A stretch of DNA of 17,523 nt from Deltaproteobacteria bacterium (GTDB lineage Bacteria > Desulfobacterota_B > Binatia > UBA9968): contig JAPUHZ010000319.1 in the NCBI GenBank assembly GCA_027297485.1, forward strand, positions 1-17,523. Reading direction: 5' to 3'. This document shows positions 1-6,969 of the stretch, piece by piece. Positions within the stretch are counted from its first letter, which is position 1. The number at the start of each line of letters is the position of its first letter. The notes under the pieces were generated by a model that made no database searches, was not told the origin of the DNA, and saw nothing but the letters and a program-made list of their open reading frames with translations. A program made the translations under genes and the position numbers.

Positions 1-1108
1 GCATCAAGGCGCTCAAGGTAAAAACAGTAGTAAAGACAGTCGAACGATCCACAGTCAGATCCGAACCTTCCACGTCAAAAAGAAGAAGAGAACCCAGGCC
101 AAGGGAAACGGCTCCACCGATCCCCAGGATACCAAAGCTCGGCACAAAGGCCTCACCTACCAAAAGCGCGATCCCCAGTAGGATTAGCAGAAGGCCTGCA
201 TAATTAAAAGGAATAAGCTGGAAAGAAGTCAAGGCCAAAAGAAGGGCGATTGCCCCAGCCACACCGGGGAAAATCACCCCGGGATGGGAAAATTCCATGT
301 AGAGACCCAGGATGCCCGCCATGAGGAGGAGATAGGCAATGGTGGGGTCGGAAAGAGTATTGATGATTTTCTGCTTGAGCCCCATCTCAAACCGCTCCAC
401 CCGGACATCCTTGAAGGAAAGTGTCAGTTGGCGGCCATCCACATCCACCTTTTTCCCCTCCGCCTGTCTCAGGAGATCGTTAATGTCCTTGGCCACAATA
501 TCGATAACGTTTTTTTCTAAAGCGTCCTTCTCCGTTATCGAGATGCTGCGGCGCACGGCCTGAATCGCAAACTCGGTATTGCGACCCCGTTTTTGAGCGA
601 TCGCCTCGCTAAAAGAGGCGGTAAAATTCTCGATTTTTTCACCCATGACCCCCTTCACCTCCTGCCCTCCGCCAGCTACAGGATGAGCGGCGCCGATGTT
701 GGTCCCAGGGGCCATGGCCGCAATATGACCTGCCATGGTAATAAAAACTCCCGCCGAGCCTGCCCCGGCGCCACTGGGCGCCACGTAAACCATCACCGGA
801 ACTGGCGCCCCCAAGATCTCCTTGACAATGGTCCGGGTCGAGGTCAAAAGCCCACCGGGCGTGTCGAGCTGAATAATCAAGGCCTTGGCCCCTCCGGCGT
901 GCGCCCGTGCGATGCTCTCCCGAATAAAATCATCCACGGCAGGGTTGATTCCCCCATCCACCACGATCAGGTCCACACGGGCTCCAGAGAGGCCTTTCGG
1001 CTGGGCCAAGACCAAAACCCCACCTATGATAAGGGCAAAGAACAGCCCGCTCTTAAGCAGAAGGGGTGCTGAGCTCTTTAAGAACTTTTTTGATATCTTC
1101 CCAAACAA
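1..1108 (-). CDS. nfeD: NfeD family membrane-bound ClpP-class serine protease (3' end outside window)
   Basis: Membrane protease of the NfeD/STOPP group, which in archaeal homologues cleaves the C-terminus of stomatin/slipin partners. 369 codons are visible. They show a basic N-terminus and hydrophobic signal/anchor (about 20-36), then the ClpP-like domain with LDTPGG at 82-87, the nucleophile Ser118 in GAGAGSAG, the APGTNIGAAHP block (133-143) and a general-base Lys158 in GEKIENF. These correspond to the Ser97/Lys138 dyad of the Pyrococcus PH1510 protease. At least three hydrophobic helices follow (about 257-345). The C-terminal soluble NfeD domain lies beyond the left edge. No ATG is available; I chose TTG at 1108 because GGGAGA stands 8 nt upstream and it gives a complete signal-like N-terminus. 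This start lies inside the 3' end of the uracil-DNA glycosylase gene (56-nt overlap), implying coupled translation. The family assignment is firm, the start inferred. Confidence 0.9.
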   Translation of the reverse strand, partial: MFGKISKKFLKSSAPLLLKSGLFFALIIGGVLVLAQPKGLSGARVDLIVVDGGINPAVDDFIRESIARAHAGGAKALIIQLDTPGGLLTSTRTIVKEILGAPVPVMVYVAPSGAGAGSAGVFITMAGHIAAMAPGTNIGAAHPVAGGGQEVKGVMGEKIENFTASFSEAIAQKRGRNTEFAIQAVRRSISITEKDALEKNVIDIVAKDINDLLRQAEGKKVDVDGRQLTLSFKDVRVERFEMGLKQKIINTLSDPTIAYLLLMAGILGLYMEFSHPGVIFPGVAGAIALLLALTSFQLIPFNYAGLLLILLGIALLVGEAFVPSFGILGIGGAVSLGLGSLLLFDVEGSDLTVDRSTVFTTVFTLSALM

Positions 1109-1814
1109 GTTTTTTATCTCCCGGGTTGCGTAGCAAGTATGCTGGATGGAATGTCGGCATGAATCTGATCCCATGATAATCATGCCAATTCCCGCGCAAC
1201 CGTGAAATCGGGACCTTGCTCTTCAGCAAGGTCTGGACTGCAAATTTACCCAATCCAACTATGATCCGCGGTCTTATGATCTCAATTTGCTTTACAATAA
1301 AGGGCTCACAGGATTCCACCTCGTCCGGTTCCGGATTACGGTTGTCCGGCGGGCGACACTTGATCACGTTCGCTATGTAAACATCTTCTCTTCTGAGCCC
1401 CATCCCTTTGGTAATAATATCCGTCAGGAGTTGCCCTGCACGCCCGACAAAGGGCTCTCCCTGTAGATCTTCTTCTTTACCCGGCCCTTCTCCTACAAAC
1501 ATCACCTTTGCCCGAGCGTTTCCTACGCCAAAGACCAAGTGGGTGCGTCCAGGCCAGAGTTTGCAACGATGGCAATCCCCGATAGCCGCACGGAGATCTT
1601 TCAGGCTTTTGGCCTGATAGGCCGCGCCATAGTCGGAAAACAAATTGCCTTCTACCCCACCAAGCAAGCTTCCGTTGGTACCCTCCTCTGGTTTGCTATT
1701 CGCGGGGCGACCCTTGGGCAAAAACCGAATGCCGGCCCGCTCCCTCCATTGCACATGGCGACGCAGCGAGGCCACTATAACCCTCAGCTCTTCACGGTCA
1801 CTTGTTTGAACCAT
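1053..1814 (-). CDS. Type-4 (Fe-S) uracil-DNA glycosylase
   Basis: Removes uracil from DNA at the start of base-excision repair. The 253-aa protein has a non-conserved N-terminal stretch (1-70) and a family-4 UDG domain. Four cysteines fit the 4Fe-4S ligand set: C81 and C84 (CHRC), C153 and C169 (15 residues between the last two). Motif A is GEGPG (108-112) and motif B is HPAYLL (223-228). The start is ATG at 1814, with AAGGAA immediately before it and GAGG a little further upstream. It is the first gene of a minus-strand unit with nfeD, which it overlaps by 56 nt. Type-4 enzymes are often annotated as 'uracil-DNA glycosylase' or as a phage SPO1 DNA-polymerase-like domain. The identity is secure from the motifs; the long N-terminal extension has no recognised function. 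Confidence 0.95.
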   Translation of the reverse strand: MVQTSDREELRVIVASLRRHVQWRERAGIRFLPKGRPANSKPEEGTNGSLLGGVEGNLFSDYGAAYQAKSLKDLRAAIGDCHRCKLWPGRTHLVFGVGNARAKVMFVGEGPGKEEDLQGEPFVGRAGQLLTDIITKGMGLRREDVYIANVIKCRPPDNRNPEPDEVESCEPFIVKQIEIIRPRIIVGLGKFAVQTLLKSKVPISRLRGNWHDYHGIRFMPTFHPAYLLRNPGDKKLVWEDIKKVLKELSTPSA

Positions 1815-1837
1815 TTCCTTGCTATTGCCTCAAAAAA

Positions 1838-1870
1838 GTATACATATCACCATCTACGCCCCTATATCAA
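1838..1870 (-). promoter_or_regulatory. Candidate sigma-70 promoter for udg-nfeD
   Basis: On the minus strand TTGATA (1870-1865) is followed after 18 nt by TATGTA (1846-1841), which runs into TATACT (1843-1838). The -35 matches 5 of 6; the -10 is ambiguous between the two overlapping hexamers. Transcription would start about 20 nt before the glycosylase ATG. Position and orientation are right, but spacing and -10 choice are uncertain. Confidence 0.4.
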
Positions 1871-1913
1871 TAACTGTTTTGGCATCCTCCCTAGGGGACT
1901 AAACCCTCTCCGT

Positions 1914-2093
1914 CTATCGCTTCAGTGATCGCACCAGCCACTCTGCTTCAATTGGCTCAAGTAGAGAGAACGCAACCCACCGAAAAAAGCGATCGTCTCA
2001 GGCCGTAGTAGCCCGGATTGATATCCACCTTTCGTCCCCTCTGCTCGCCTTTGATCCGTTGGTAGGTCTCTTCCAAACCCCGGGTTCTGAAAT
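1914..2093 (-). pseudogene. Broken coding remnant downstream of coaBC (possible DUF4416-like fragment)
   Basis: The roughly 280-nt gap between coaBC and the glycosylase has no intact gene, but its minus strand reads like coding sequence. Right after the coaBC stop, one frame gives about 45 codons with no credible start, including LEETYQRIKGEQRGRKVDIN followed by PGYYGL, and stops at 1957-1959. A neighbouring frame overlaps its end and continues with FRWVAFSLLEPIEAEWLVRS until a stop at 1914-1916, as if one frameshift separates the two halves. The VDINPGY segment recalls, from memory, the VNIDPGY block of DUF4416 proteins, but the second half does not fit that family. This could be a decayed gene, a rearrangement scar, or chance. 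No function is claimed. Confidence 0.33.
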
Positions 2094-3299
2094 TTACACT
2101 TTGCCTTTCAATGTGAGGAGGTAATCGTAGATCCGATCCGCCAAATCATCCTTGCTCATGAGGGGGAGGGGATGGACAGCACCCTTCCGGTCCAAAATGG
2201 TAGCCACATTGGTATCCCCATCAAACCCGCTGCCTTCCTCAGTGACATTGTTGGCCACAATCAAGTCCAGATTTTTCTTGCGGAGCTTGTTCTTCGCATT
2301 GGCAACCAGGGCCTCTGTCTCGGCCGCAAAACCTATAAGGATCTGTCCTCTTTTTCTCATCCCGAGCTCTCCCAGAATATCAGGGTTGGGTGTCAGCTTA
2401 AGCTGGATGGAAGCCTCTCCTCTTTTAATTTTCTTGGCTGTAAATTTTTCAGGGTGGTAATCCGCCACCGCAGCAGCCATTAAGACTGATGTGGCGCTCG
2501 GAAACTCTTTGAGAACAGCCTGGCGCATGTCGGCGGCAGTCAGCACCAGAATCAGGCGGACCCCGGCAGGGGGAGTAAGCGAGGTCGGGCCGCTAATCAG
2601 TGTCACCTCTGCCCCCCTTCTCACGGCCTGGCGGGCCAGCGCATAACCCATTTTTCCCGATGAACGATTCGAGATATAACGAACGGGGTCCAGAGGCTCA
2701 TGATTTGGCCCAGCCGTAATCAAAAGCCTTTCACCTGCTAAGTCCTTTTTTTTAAAGAGCCTCTGAATCTCCTCCACAATATCCTGTGGCTCGGGCAACC
2801 GCCCTTTCCCTTCATAACCGCAGGCCAAATAGCCCTCGGCCGGCTCCATAAAGTGGTAGCCGAGCCCTTTCAGCTTGTGAATATTTTCCTGGAGGATGGG
2901 ATTTTCATACATGTGAATATTCATGGAGGGGGCAATCAATACCGGGGCTTGAGTTACCATCACTACGGTGGTTAACAGATCATCGGCAATGCCAGCCGCG
3001 ATTTTGCCGATGACATTTGCCGTGGCAGGGGCAATGACAAAGAGGTCGGCTTGATCAGCCAAGTTAATGTGGCCTATTTCAGATTCCTGTGTTAAACTAA
3101 ACGTCTCCGTTGCTACAGAACGGCCAGAAAGGGTCTGGAAAGTCAAAGGCGTTACAAATTCCGTAGCACCCCGGGTCATAATGACCTGAACGGTAAAGCC
3201 GTGCCGGACGAGCAAGCGAACCAGCTCCACGGCCTTGTAACAGGCAATCCCGCCTGAAACCCCGAGGACTACGGTCTTGGGCTTCACCTTTTCTGCCAC
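2094..3299 (-). CDS. coaBC: Bifunctional phosphopantothenoylcysteine decarboxylase / phosphopantothenate-cysteine ligase
   Basis: Catalyses two consecutive cytoplasmic steps of coenzyme A synthesis: ligation of cysteine to 4'-phosphopantothenate (CoaB) and decarboxylation to 4'-phosphopantetheine (CoaC). The 401-aa length is typical for the fusion. The CoaC half has the flavin-fold start GVSGGIACYKA (13-23), catalytic His78 in GHINLA, the PSMNIHM substrate clamp (124-130) and lid Cys160 in ACGYEGKGRL. The CoaB half starts near 190 with ITAGPNHEPLDPVRYISNRS (195-214), AAAVADYHP (275-283), Lys289/290, NPDILGELG (305-313) and IGFAAETE (322-329). The start is GTG at 3299; an in-frame TAA lies 3 nt further upstream (one codon apart), so no longer form exists. 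There is no Shine-Dalgarno, and a candidate -10 sits only 6 nt upstream, suggesting a leaderless message. Confidence 0.97.
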   Translation of the reverse strand: MAEKVKPKTVVLGVSGGIACYKAVELVRLLVRHGFTVQVIMTRGATEFVTPLTFQTLSGRSVATETFSLTQESEIGHINLADQADLFVIAPATANVIGKIAAGIADDLLTTVVMVTQAPVLIAPSMNIHMYENPILQENIHKLKGLGYHFMEPAEGYLACGYEGKGRLPEPQDIVEEIQRLFKKKDLAGERLLITAGPNHEPLDPVRYISNRSSGKMGYALARQAVRRGAEVTLISGPTSLTPPAGVRLILVLTAADMRQAVLKEFPSATSVLMAAAVADYHPEKFTAKKIKRGEASIQLKLTPNPDILGELGMRKRGQILIGFAAETEALVANAKNKLRKKNLDLIVANNVTEEGSGFDGDTNVATILDRKGAVHPLPLMSKDDLADRIYDYLLTLKGKV

Positions 3300-3305
3300 G
3301 GTTTA

Positions 3306-3334
3306 AAAATAGCCAATTAACCCGGGGTTTGCAA
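3306..3334 (-). promoter_or_regulatory. Candidate promoter of coaBC giving a leaderless transcript
   Basis: Minus strand TTGCAA (3334-3329), 17-nt spacer, TATTTT (3311-3306): 4 of 6 matches for each hexamer at ideal spacing. A start about 7 nt downstream of the -10 falls on the GTG initiation codon at 3299. This agrees with the lack of a ribosome binding site, but the hexamers are only moderately good. Confidence 0.35.
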
Positions 3335-3420
3335 TCTTTTAGACCATGAAAACGCATTCTGAAGGCAGGAACTTTCTTTTACACTTTTTTGTTAAACCTA
3401 CGATTTTTGTCACCTCGTCT

Positions 3421-3461
3421 GTTTTAAAAATGGTAGAAAGCCCGACGACTCGTTTTAAAAA
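3421..3461 (+). repeat. Pair of direct GTTTTAAAAA repeats in the coaBC-mlaA intergenic region
   Basis: Identical 10-mers at 3421-3430 and 3452-3461 are 31 nt apart start to start, close to three helical turns. Each contains a TTTTAAAA palindrome. This could be a paired protein-binding site or just AT-rich coincidence. Confidence 0.35.
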
Positions 3462-3503
3462 CCCCTTGATTCATAAGTACCTTCAGCTTCATCGGCGCGC
3501 AAT

Positions 3504-3528
3504 CCAAGCTGGCATGGTTTTAGCTTGG
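3504..3528 (+). promoter_or_regulatory. 7-bp inverted repeat overlapping a sigma-54-like -24/-12 element
   Basis: CCAAGCT (3504-3510) and AGCTTGG (3522-3528) form perfect 7-bp arms around an 11-nt spacer. The same stretch contains TGGCAT (3510-3515) and TAGCT (3521-3525), with GG and GC exactly 10 nt apart, as in the -24/-12 consensus of sigma-54 promoters (TGGCAC-N5-TTGCW). A start near 3536 would leave a 95-nt leader before mlaA. Reading it as an operator alone is equally possible. Confidence 0.35.
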
Positions 3529-3575
3529 TAACACTTTTAGTTACTTTAATGGAATTCCGGGACAGGGAAGGACCT

Positions 3576-3587
3576 TGACCTGGGTCA
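3576..3587 (+). promoter_or_regulatory. Palindrome TGACC-TG-GGTCA in the mlaA leader
   Basis: Perfect 5-bp arms (3576-3580 and 3583-3587) with a 2-nt centre, about 45 nt before the mlaA start. This is the size and form of a dimeric regulator site. A further imperfect palindrome, GTAAC/GTTAC, occupies 3528-3544. No regulator is identified. Confidence 0.35.
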
Positions 3588-3630
3588 TGACTTCGTGTAA
3601 TTCAGAACGAAGGCTCAAAGGGAGGAAAAG

Positions 3631-4386
3631 ATGACAATGCATCGTTGGCTTTCAAGACTGCTGGTCAGTTTGGCCCTCCTTGTTGCCATGGGGATTGGTA
3701 GCTTTGCTAACGTGGGCTGGGTGAGCGCTGCGGAAAGTGGGTCTGCGCTAGAGGCGGCCGACGGATCGATGGGCGAGGAAGATCTCGACCTGGATCCATG
3801 GGAGCCATTCAATGACAGCAATTTCCGGTTCAACCGTCAACTCGACCGTTTTGTTTTGAAGCCGGTAGCCACCGGGTACGACGCAGTGCTTCCCGATCCA
3901 GTGCAGAGAAGCATCAGAAATGCGTTGGATAACCTCGCTGTAGTGCGACGGTTGGTCAATAACCTTCTCCAGCTCAAACTCGGTGGAGCTGCCCGAGAGG
4001 TGGCTCGCTTTACCATCAACAGCACGGTCGGTGTCGCCGGACTCTTTGATATAGCAAAGGGCGGCTTTGGCATCGAGCAGAGCGACGAGGACACCGGTCA
4101 GACATTCGGGGTTTACGGCATTGGGCCTGGTCCTTACCTGGTGCTGCCGTTTTTGCCCGTGATGACGGTCCGCGATGGGATTGGCCTTGCCCTAGACGGG
4201 GTTATGAACCCGCTCAACTACTTCATCCCAATCGGAGCCACGGCCGGCATCTATGGCACAGATGTCGTCAACAAACGCTCCCTGAATCTCGAGAAGTTCG
4301 AACGTGTTGAGGAAACAGTTGTTGATCTATACAGCGCTGTTAGGAACGCCTATTTGCAAAGGCGGGAGGCGGCCATCAAGGAGTGA
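3631..4386 (+). CDS. mlaA: MlaA/VacJ family outer-membrane lipid asymmetry protein, no lipobox
   Basis: MlaA takes mislocalised phospholipids out of the outer leaflet of the outer membrane and passes them to MlaC and the MlaFEDB transporter. The 251-aa protein has an N-terminal hydrophobic signal (about 7-33), the DPWEPFN hallmark (55-61), NLAVVRRLVNNLL (101-113), RFTINSTVGVAGLFDIA (126-142), and DTGQTFGVYGIGPGPYLVLP (154-173) followed by RD (181-182). The start is ATG 3631, preceded by GGAGG with a 5-nt gap. Oddly, classical MlaA is a lipoprotein, but there is no Cys anywhere near the signal cleavage region; VSA-AES looks like a signal peptidase I site. No other mla gene is nearby. Its TGA is followed directly by the start region of the DHS-like gene, so the two are co-transcribed. 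Confidence 0.93.
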   Translation: MTMHRWLSRLLVSLALLVAMGIGSFANVGWVSAAESGSALEAADGSMGEEDLDLDPWEPFNDSNFRFNRQLDRFVLKPVATGYDAVLPDPVQRSIRNALDNLAVVRRLVNNLLQLKLGGAAREVARFTINSTVGVAGLFDIAKGGFGIEQSDEDTGQTFGVYGIGPGPYLVLPFLPVMTVRDGIGLALDGVMNPLNYFIPIGATAGIYGTDVVNKRSLNLEKFERVEETVVDLYSAVRNAYLQRREAAIKE

Positions 4387-4401
4387 TTGATTCGAGAAGC
4401 G

Positions 4402-5511
4402 ATGGGGAAAAAAGGTGAGCTTCTTGCGGGAAAAAAGATCGACCCGAAACCGATCAGCCCCTCGATCTCCATCACGGAATTGGTCGACAACAACTTTATC
4501 TCGTACAACGCCGGTCGGCTGCGTGAGGCCTGCCACCTGTTCACTGAAAAGATCCTTCAAGACGATGTCACCGTTGGGTTGAGCCTCAGTGGGGCCCTGA
4601 CTCCAGCAGGGCTTGGCATCTCTGCCCTTATCCCCCTAATCGAAAATGGCTTTGTGGATTGGATCGTCAGCACGGGGGCCAATCTCTACCACGACACTCA
4701 TTTTGCCATGGGACTTCCTATGCACTGTGGCACCCCCGACGTCAACGATGTGACCTTGAGAAAAGAGGGCGTCGTCAGGATCTACGACATCTTTTTCGAT
4801 TATGACATCCTGATCTCTACGGATGATTTCTTCCGCGAGATCCTCACCGCCCCCGAGTTTCAAAAGGAGATGAGCACCTCGGAACTCCACTTCCTCGTGG
4901 GGAAGTATCTCTCGGAGCGGGAAAAACTCCTAGGGACAGAAAGAAAATCCCTTTTGTCCACTGCCTATCAATATGGACTCCCTATTTATACCTCGTCTCC
5001 AGGGGACAGCTCCATAGGGATGAATGTTGCGGCCTTGGCCCTGAAGGGAAACCAGCTAAAATTCGATGTCTCTTTGGATGTCAATGAATCCGCTGCGATC
5101 GTCCTGGAGACCAAGCGGACCGGGGGAAAGAGCGCGTCCATCATCCTGGGAGGAGGCTCGCCTAAAAATTTCCTCCTCCAGACCGAGCCCCAGATCCAGG
5201 AGGTGCTCGGCCTGGAGGAGAAGGGGCACGATTATTTTATGCAGTTCACAGACGCTCGAGTAGATACCGGAGGACTCTCCGGGGCTACCCCGGCTGAGGC
5301 AGTCAGTTGGGGTAAAATTGATCCGGATCAGGTGTCTAGTTCGGTTGTTTGCTATGTAGACTCGACCATTGGCCTTCCAATCCTCACCGCCTATGCCTTA
5401 GCGAAACACCCTCCCAGGAAACCCAAGCGATTATACGACCGCAGGGGGCAGCTCCTAAAAGACATCGAGAAAGAATTCAAGGAAAAATTTGGCAAAATTA
5501 AACTGCGGTAA
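4402..5511 (+). CDS. Deoxyhypusine synthase family protein, probable homospermidine-type enzyme
   Basis: 369 aa from ATG 4402. Members of this NAD-dependent fold transfer an aminobutyl group from spermidine, either to a lysine of eIF5A (archaea, eukaryotes) or to free putrescine (homospermidine). Visible features are [10 protein letters not shown], a Rossmann-like region with [12 protein letters not shown] and [28 protein letters not shown] (248-257) and EAVSWGKI, whose Lys305 matches the lysine that carries the aminobutyl imine (human K329). The human GGG..KHH motif, with catalytic His288, reads GGGSPKNF here, so the His pair is absent; I recall the same change in bacterial DHS-like proteins. 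TTG at 4387, right after the mlaA stop and 3 nt after AAGGAG, is an alternative start adding 5 residues; I prefer ATG because that spacing is too short. Bacteria lack eIF5A, and aguA/aguB nearby make putrescine, which supports a polyamine role. Confidence 0.88.
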   Translation: MGKKGELLAGKKIDPKPISPSISITELVDNNFISYNAGRLREACHLFTEKILQDDVTVGLSLSGALTPAGLGISALIPLIENGFVDWIVSTGANLYHDTHFAMGLPMHCGTPDVNDVTLRKEGVVRIYDIFFDYDILISTDDFFREILTAPEFQKEMSTSELHFLVGKYLSEREKLLGTERKSLLSTAYQYGLPIYTSSPGDSSIGMNVAALALKGNQLKFDVSLDVNESAAIVLETKRTGGKSASIILGGGSPKNFLLQTEPQIQEVLGLEEKGHDYFMQFTDARVDTGGLSGATPAEAVSWGKIDPDQVSSSVVCYVDSTIGLPILTAYALAKHPPRKPKRLYDRRGQLLKDIEKEFKEKFGKIKLR

Positions 5512-5512
5512 T

Positions 5513-5564
5513 CAACGATTTCTTGGGACCTATTATTCCTGAATCGTTGTCGGTTTTTCTTTTT
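5513..5564 (+). terminator. Weak intrinsic terminator after the DHS-like gene
   Basis: CAACGATT (5513-5520) pairs with AATCGTTG (5542-5549), an 8-bp stem closing a long 21-nt loop. A T-rich tract (5553-5564) follows 3 nt later. It begins 1 nt after the stop codon, and the next gene is convergent, so the position suits termination. The long loop lowers confidence. The rest of the gap to 5662 shows nothing clear. Confidence 0.5.
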
Positions 5565-5662
5565 CCGTAATTACTATGGCACCTTCTCTCGCGGTTCTCT
5601 CCGTAATCCTAATTTGGATCGCAGGACCAAGGCAGGTAAAACCGATGGGAAGAGGATAAATT

Positions 5663-6703
5663 TTACGGTTCCGGAAGGCCTTTTTTGTCGGCATCTGCTG
5701 CGAGGAGCTTTTGGCCGAATTGGTCGAGGCGCTTCTCAGCGTTCTGAAAAGTTGATTGGGCGTGGCCGAGGTGCTTACCCAACAGGTTGAATTCTTCCTT
5801 AAACCTGGAAAAGTCCCCGTCTAGCCGACTGATATATTGGATAATCTCCTTCGCGCGATCTTCGATCTTCATTCCTTTGAGTCCCAAGACAATCGCTTGC
5901 AGGTAAGCATAAAAGCTGTTGGGGGAAACCGGGATGACCTTCTTACTGAGCGCATATTGGCTGAGATTCTTCTCTCCTCCCCAGGCATCGTCTTTGATGA
6001 TGGTCTCGTAATAGACATTCTCTGCGGGAATATACATGAGGGCAAAATCGTAGGTCCCCTCATCGGGGAGGATATATTTGGTAGCTATCGCGTCGATGTG
6101 TTTTTTCACATCGGTTACAAACTGTCTTCTGGCCTTGTTCTTTTCCTGCTCAGTGTTTCCCTCCAGCATCCGCTTGAAATTCTCCAGCGGGAACTTGGAA
6201 TCTACCGGTACCAAAGAGCCTCCCAGTCTGATAACCGCGTCCACCTTGTCGCCGTTCTTAAAGGCAAACTGTGTGGTGAAGTGATCCGAGGGGAGGATCT
6301 GACTCAAGAGGTCGCCGAGAAAGAACTCACCCAAACCGCCCCTCAGTTTGGGGGCGCGAAGAATCTCCTGCAGAGAAGAGATGTCTTTGCCCACCTCATA
6401 GATCTTCCGGTTTGCCTCCTCCAGGCTCCCCAGACTCTTCTGCACATTCCCCACTACCCGTGCTGCGTTGTCAAGTCTCTCTCCCAGGCTCTGCTGTGTC
6501 TTTTGCAGGACCTCTGAGTTTTCCTTCAATCGCTCGTTCACGTTACTCAGGATCTGTCCTAATTGCTGCTGGATCAGCAGCAGGGACTGGTCTTCTTTTT
6601 TCTCTGTGAGGACGCTCTGAAAACGATGCAAGAAAAACCAACCAACAGCGGCAAAACCGGCAAAGAGGATAAGAATCAGGAGGATAGAATTAAACGATTC
6701 CAC
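5663..6703 (-). CDS. rmuC: DNA recombination protein RmuC
   Basis: RmuC homologues limit rearrangements between inverted repeats in E. coli and carry a PD-(D/E)XK-like nuclease fold. The 346-aa protein has one N-terminal membrane anchor (7-26), a long heptad-rich coiled coil (about 40-115), then the conserved core: RGGLGEFFLGDLL (121-133), KVDAVIRLG (153-161) and PVDSKFPLENF (166-176), followed by YIPAENVYYE and an NSFYAYLQAI block. A second coiled segment closes the protein. The start is GTG 6703 with no strong ribosome binding site. It is the last gene of the minus-strand run from aguB, 17 nt after a small unknown gene. The polyamine neighbours do not suggest a shared task. Confidence 0.94.
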   Translation of the reverse strand: MESFNSILLILILFAGFAAVGWFFLHRFQSVLTEKKEDQSLLLIQQQLGQILSNVNERLKENSEVLQKTQQSLGERLDNAARVVGNVQKSLGSLEEANRKIYEVGKDISSLQEILRAPKLRGGLGEFFLGDLLSQILPSDHFTTQFAFKNGDKVDAVIRLGGSLVPVDSKFPLENFKRMLEGNTEQEKNKARRQFVTDVKKHIDAIATKYILPDEGTYDFALMYIPAENVYYETIIKDDAWGGEKNLSQYALSKKVIPVSPNSFYAYLQAIVLGLKGMKIEDRAKEIIQYISRLDGDFSRFKEEFNLLGKHLGHAQSTFQNAEKRLDQFGQKLLAADADKKGLPEP

Positions 6704-6720
6704 AATTTGTCGTTGGTGAG

Positions 6721-6933
6721 TTACAGAAGCCGCAGGGTGTATTCCAGGATCTCACTGAGTTTGCGAATCTGAGTAGCCCGCATTGATCTTTCCTCAGGTG
6801 GGGAGGACATATAGCAGTCCAGGCTCCTCTTAAGATTCCATTCTAAGAGCTCTACGCATTGCTCCATGCCGACCTTTTCCGAACGCCGCCGCCATGACTG
6901 GCTGAACTCTCTTAAATTAACTACCTGTCCCAT
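6721..6933 (-). CDS. Small uncharacterised protein between aguA and rmuC
   Basis: A 70-aa ORF from ATG 6933 (TTG 6939 would add two residues) fills the gap between agmatine deiminase and rmuC, with 36 and 17 nt to its neighbours. The protein is charged and soluble-looking, with a likely helix-rich C-terminus (SMRATQIRKLSEILEYTLRL) and one Cys in each of two segments (MEQCVELLEW, LDCYMS). There is no signal peptide, membrane segment or familiar motif. No good Shine-Dalgarno is visible. I keep it because the same-strand packing, lack of a better alternative frame and protein-like composition fit a real gene. Function unknown. Confidence 0.6.
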   Translation of the reverse strand: MGQVVNLREFSQSWRRRSEKVGMEQCVELLEWNLKRSLDCYMSSPPEERSMRATQIRKLSEILEYTLRLL

Positions 6934-6969
6934 ATTCAAGCGTAGCTTATGGAGGAGAGAATCATCTTG

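Noticed and set aside
284..1072. Plus-strand open frames over the first kilobase, up to 159 codons
   Set aside because: They lie opposite the clear NfeD protease frame, have no family motifs and no ribosome sites.
3346..3531. 61-codon plus-strand frame in the coaBC-mlaA gap
   Set aside because: Overlaps the repeat-rich control region, has no ribosome site and reads like non-coding AT-rich sequence.
5837..6517. 226-codon plus-strand frame
   Set aside because: Exactly antisense to rmuC, whose motifs are unmistakable; no recognisable domain.
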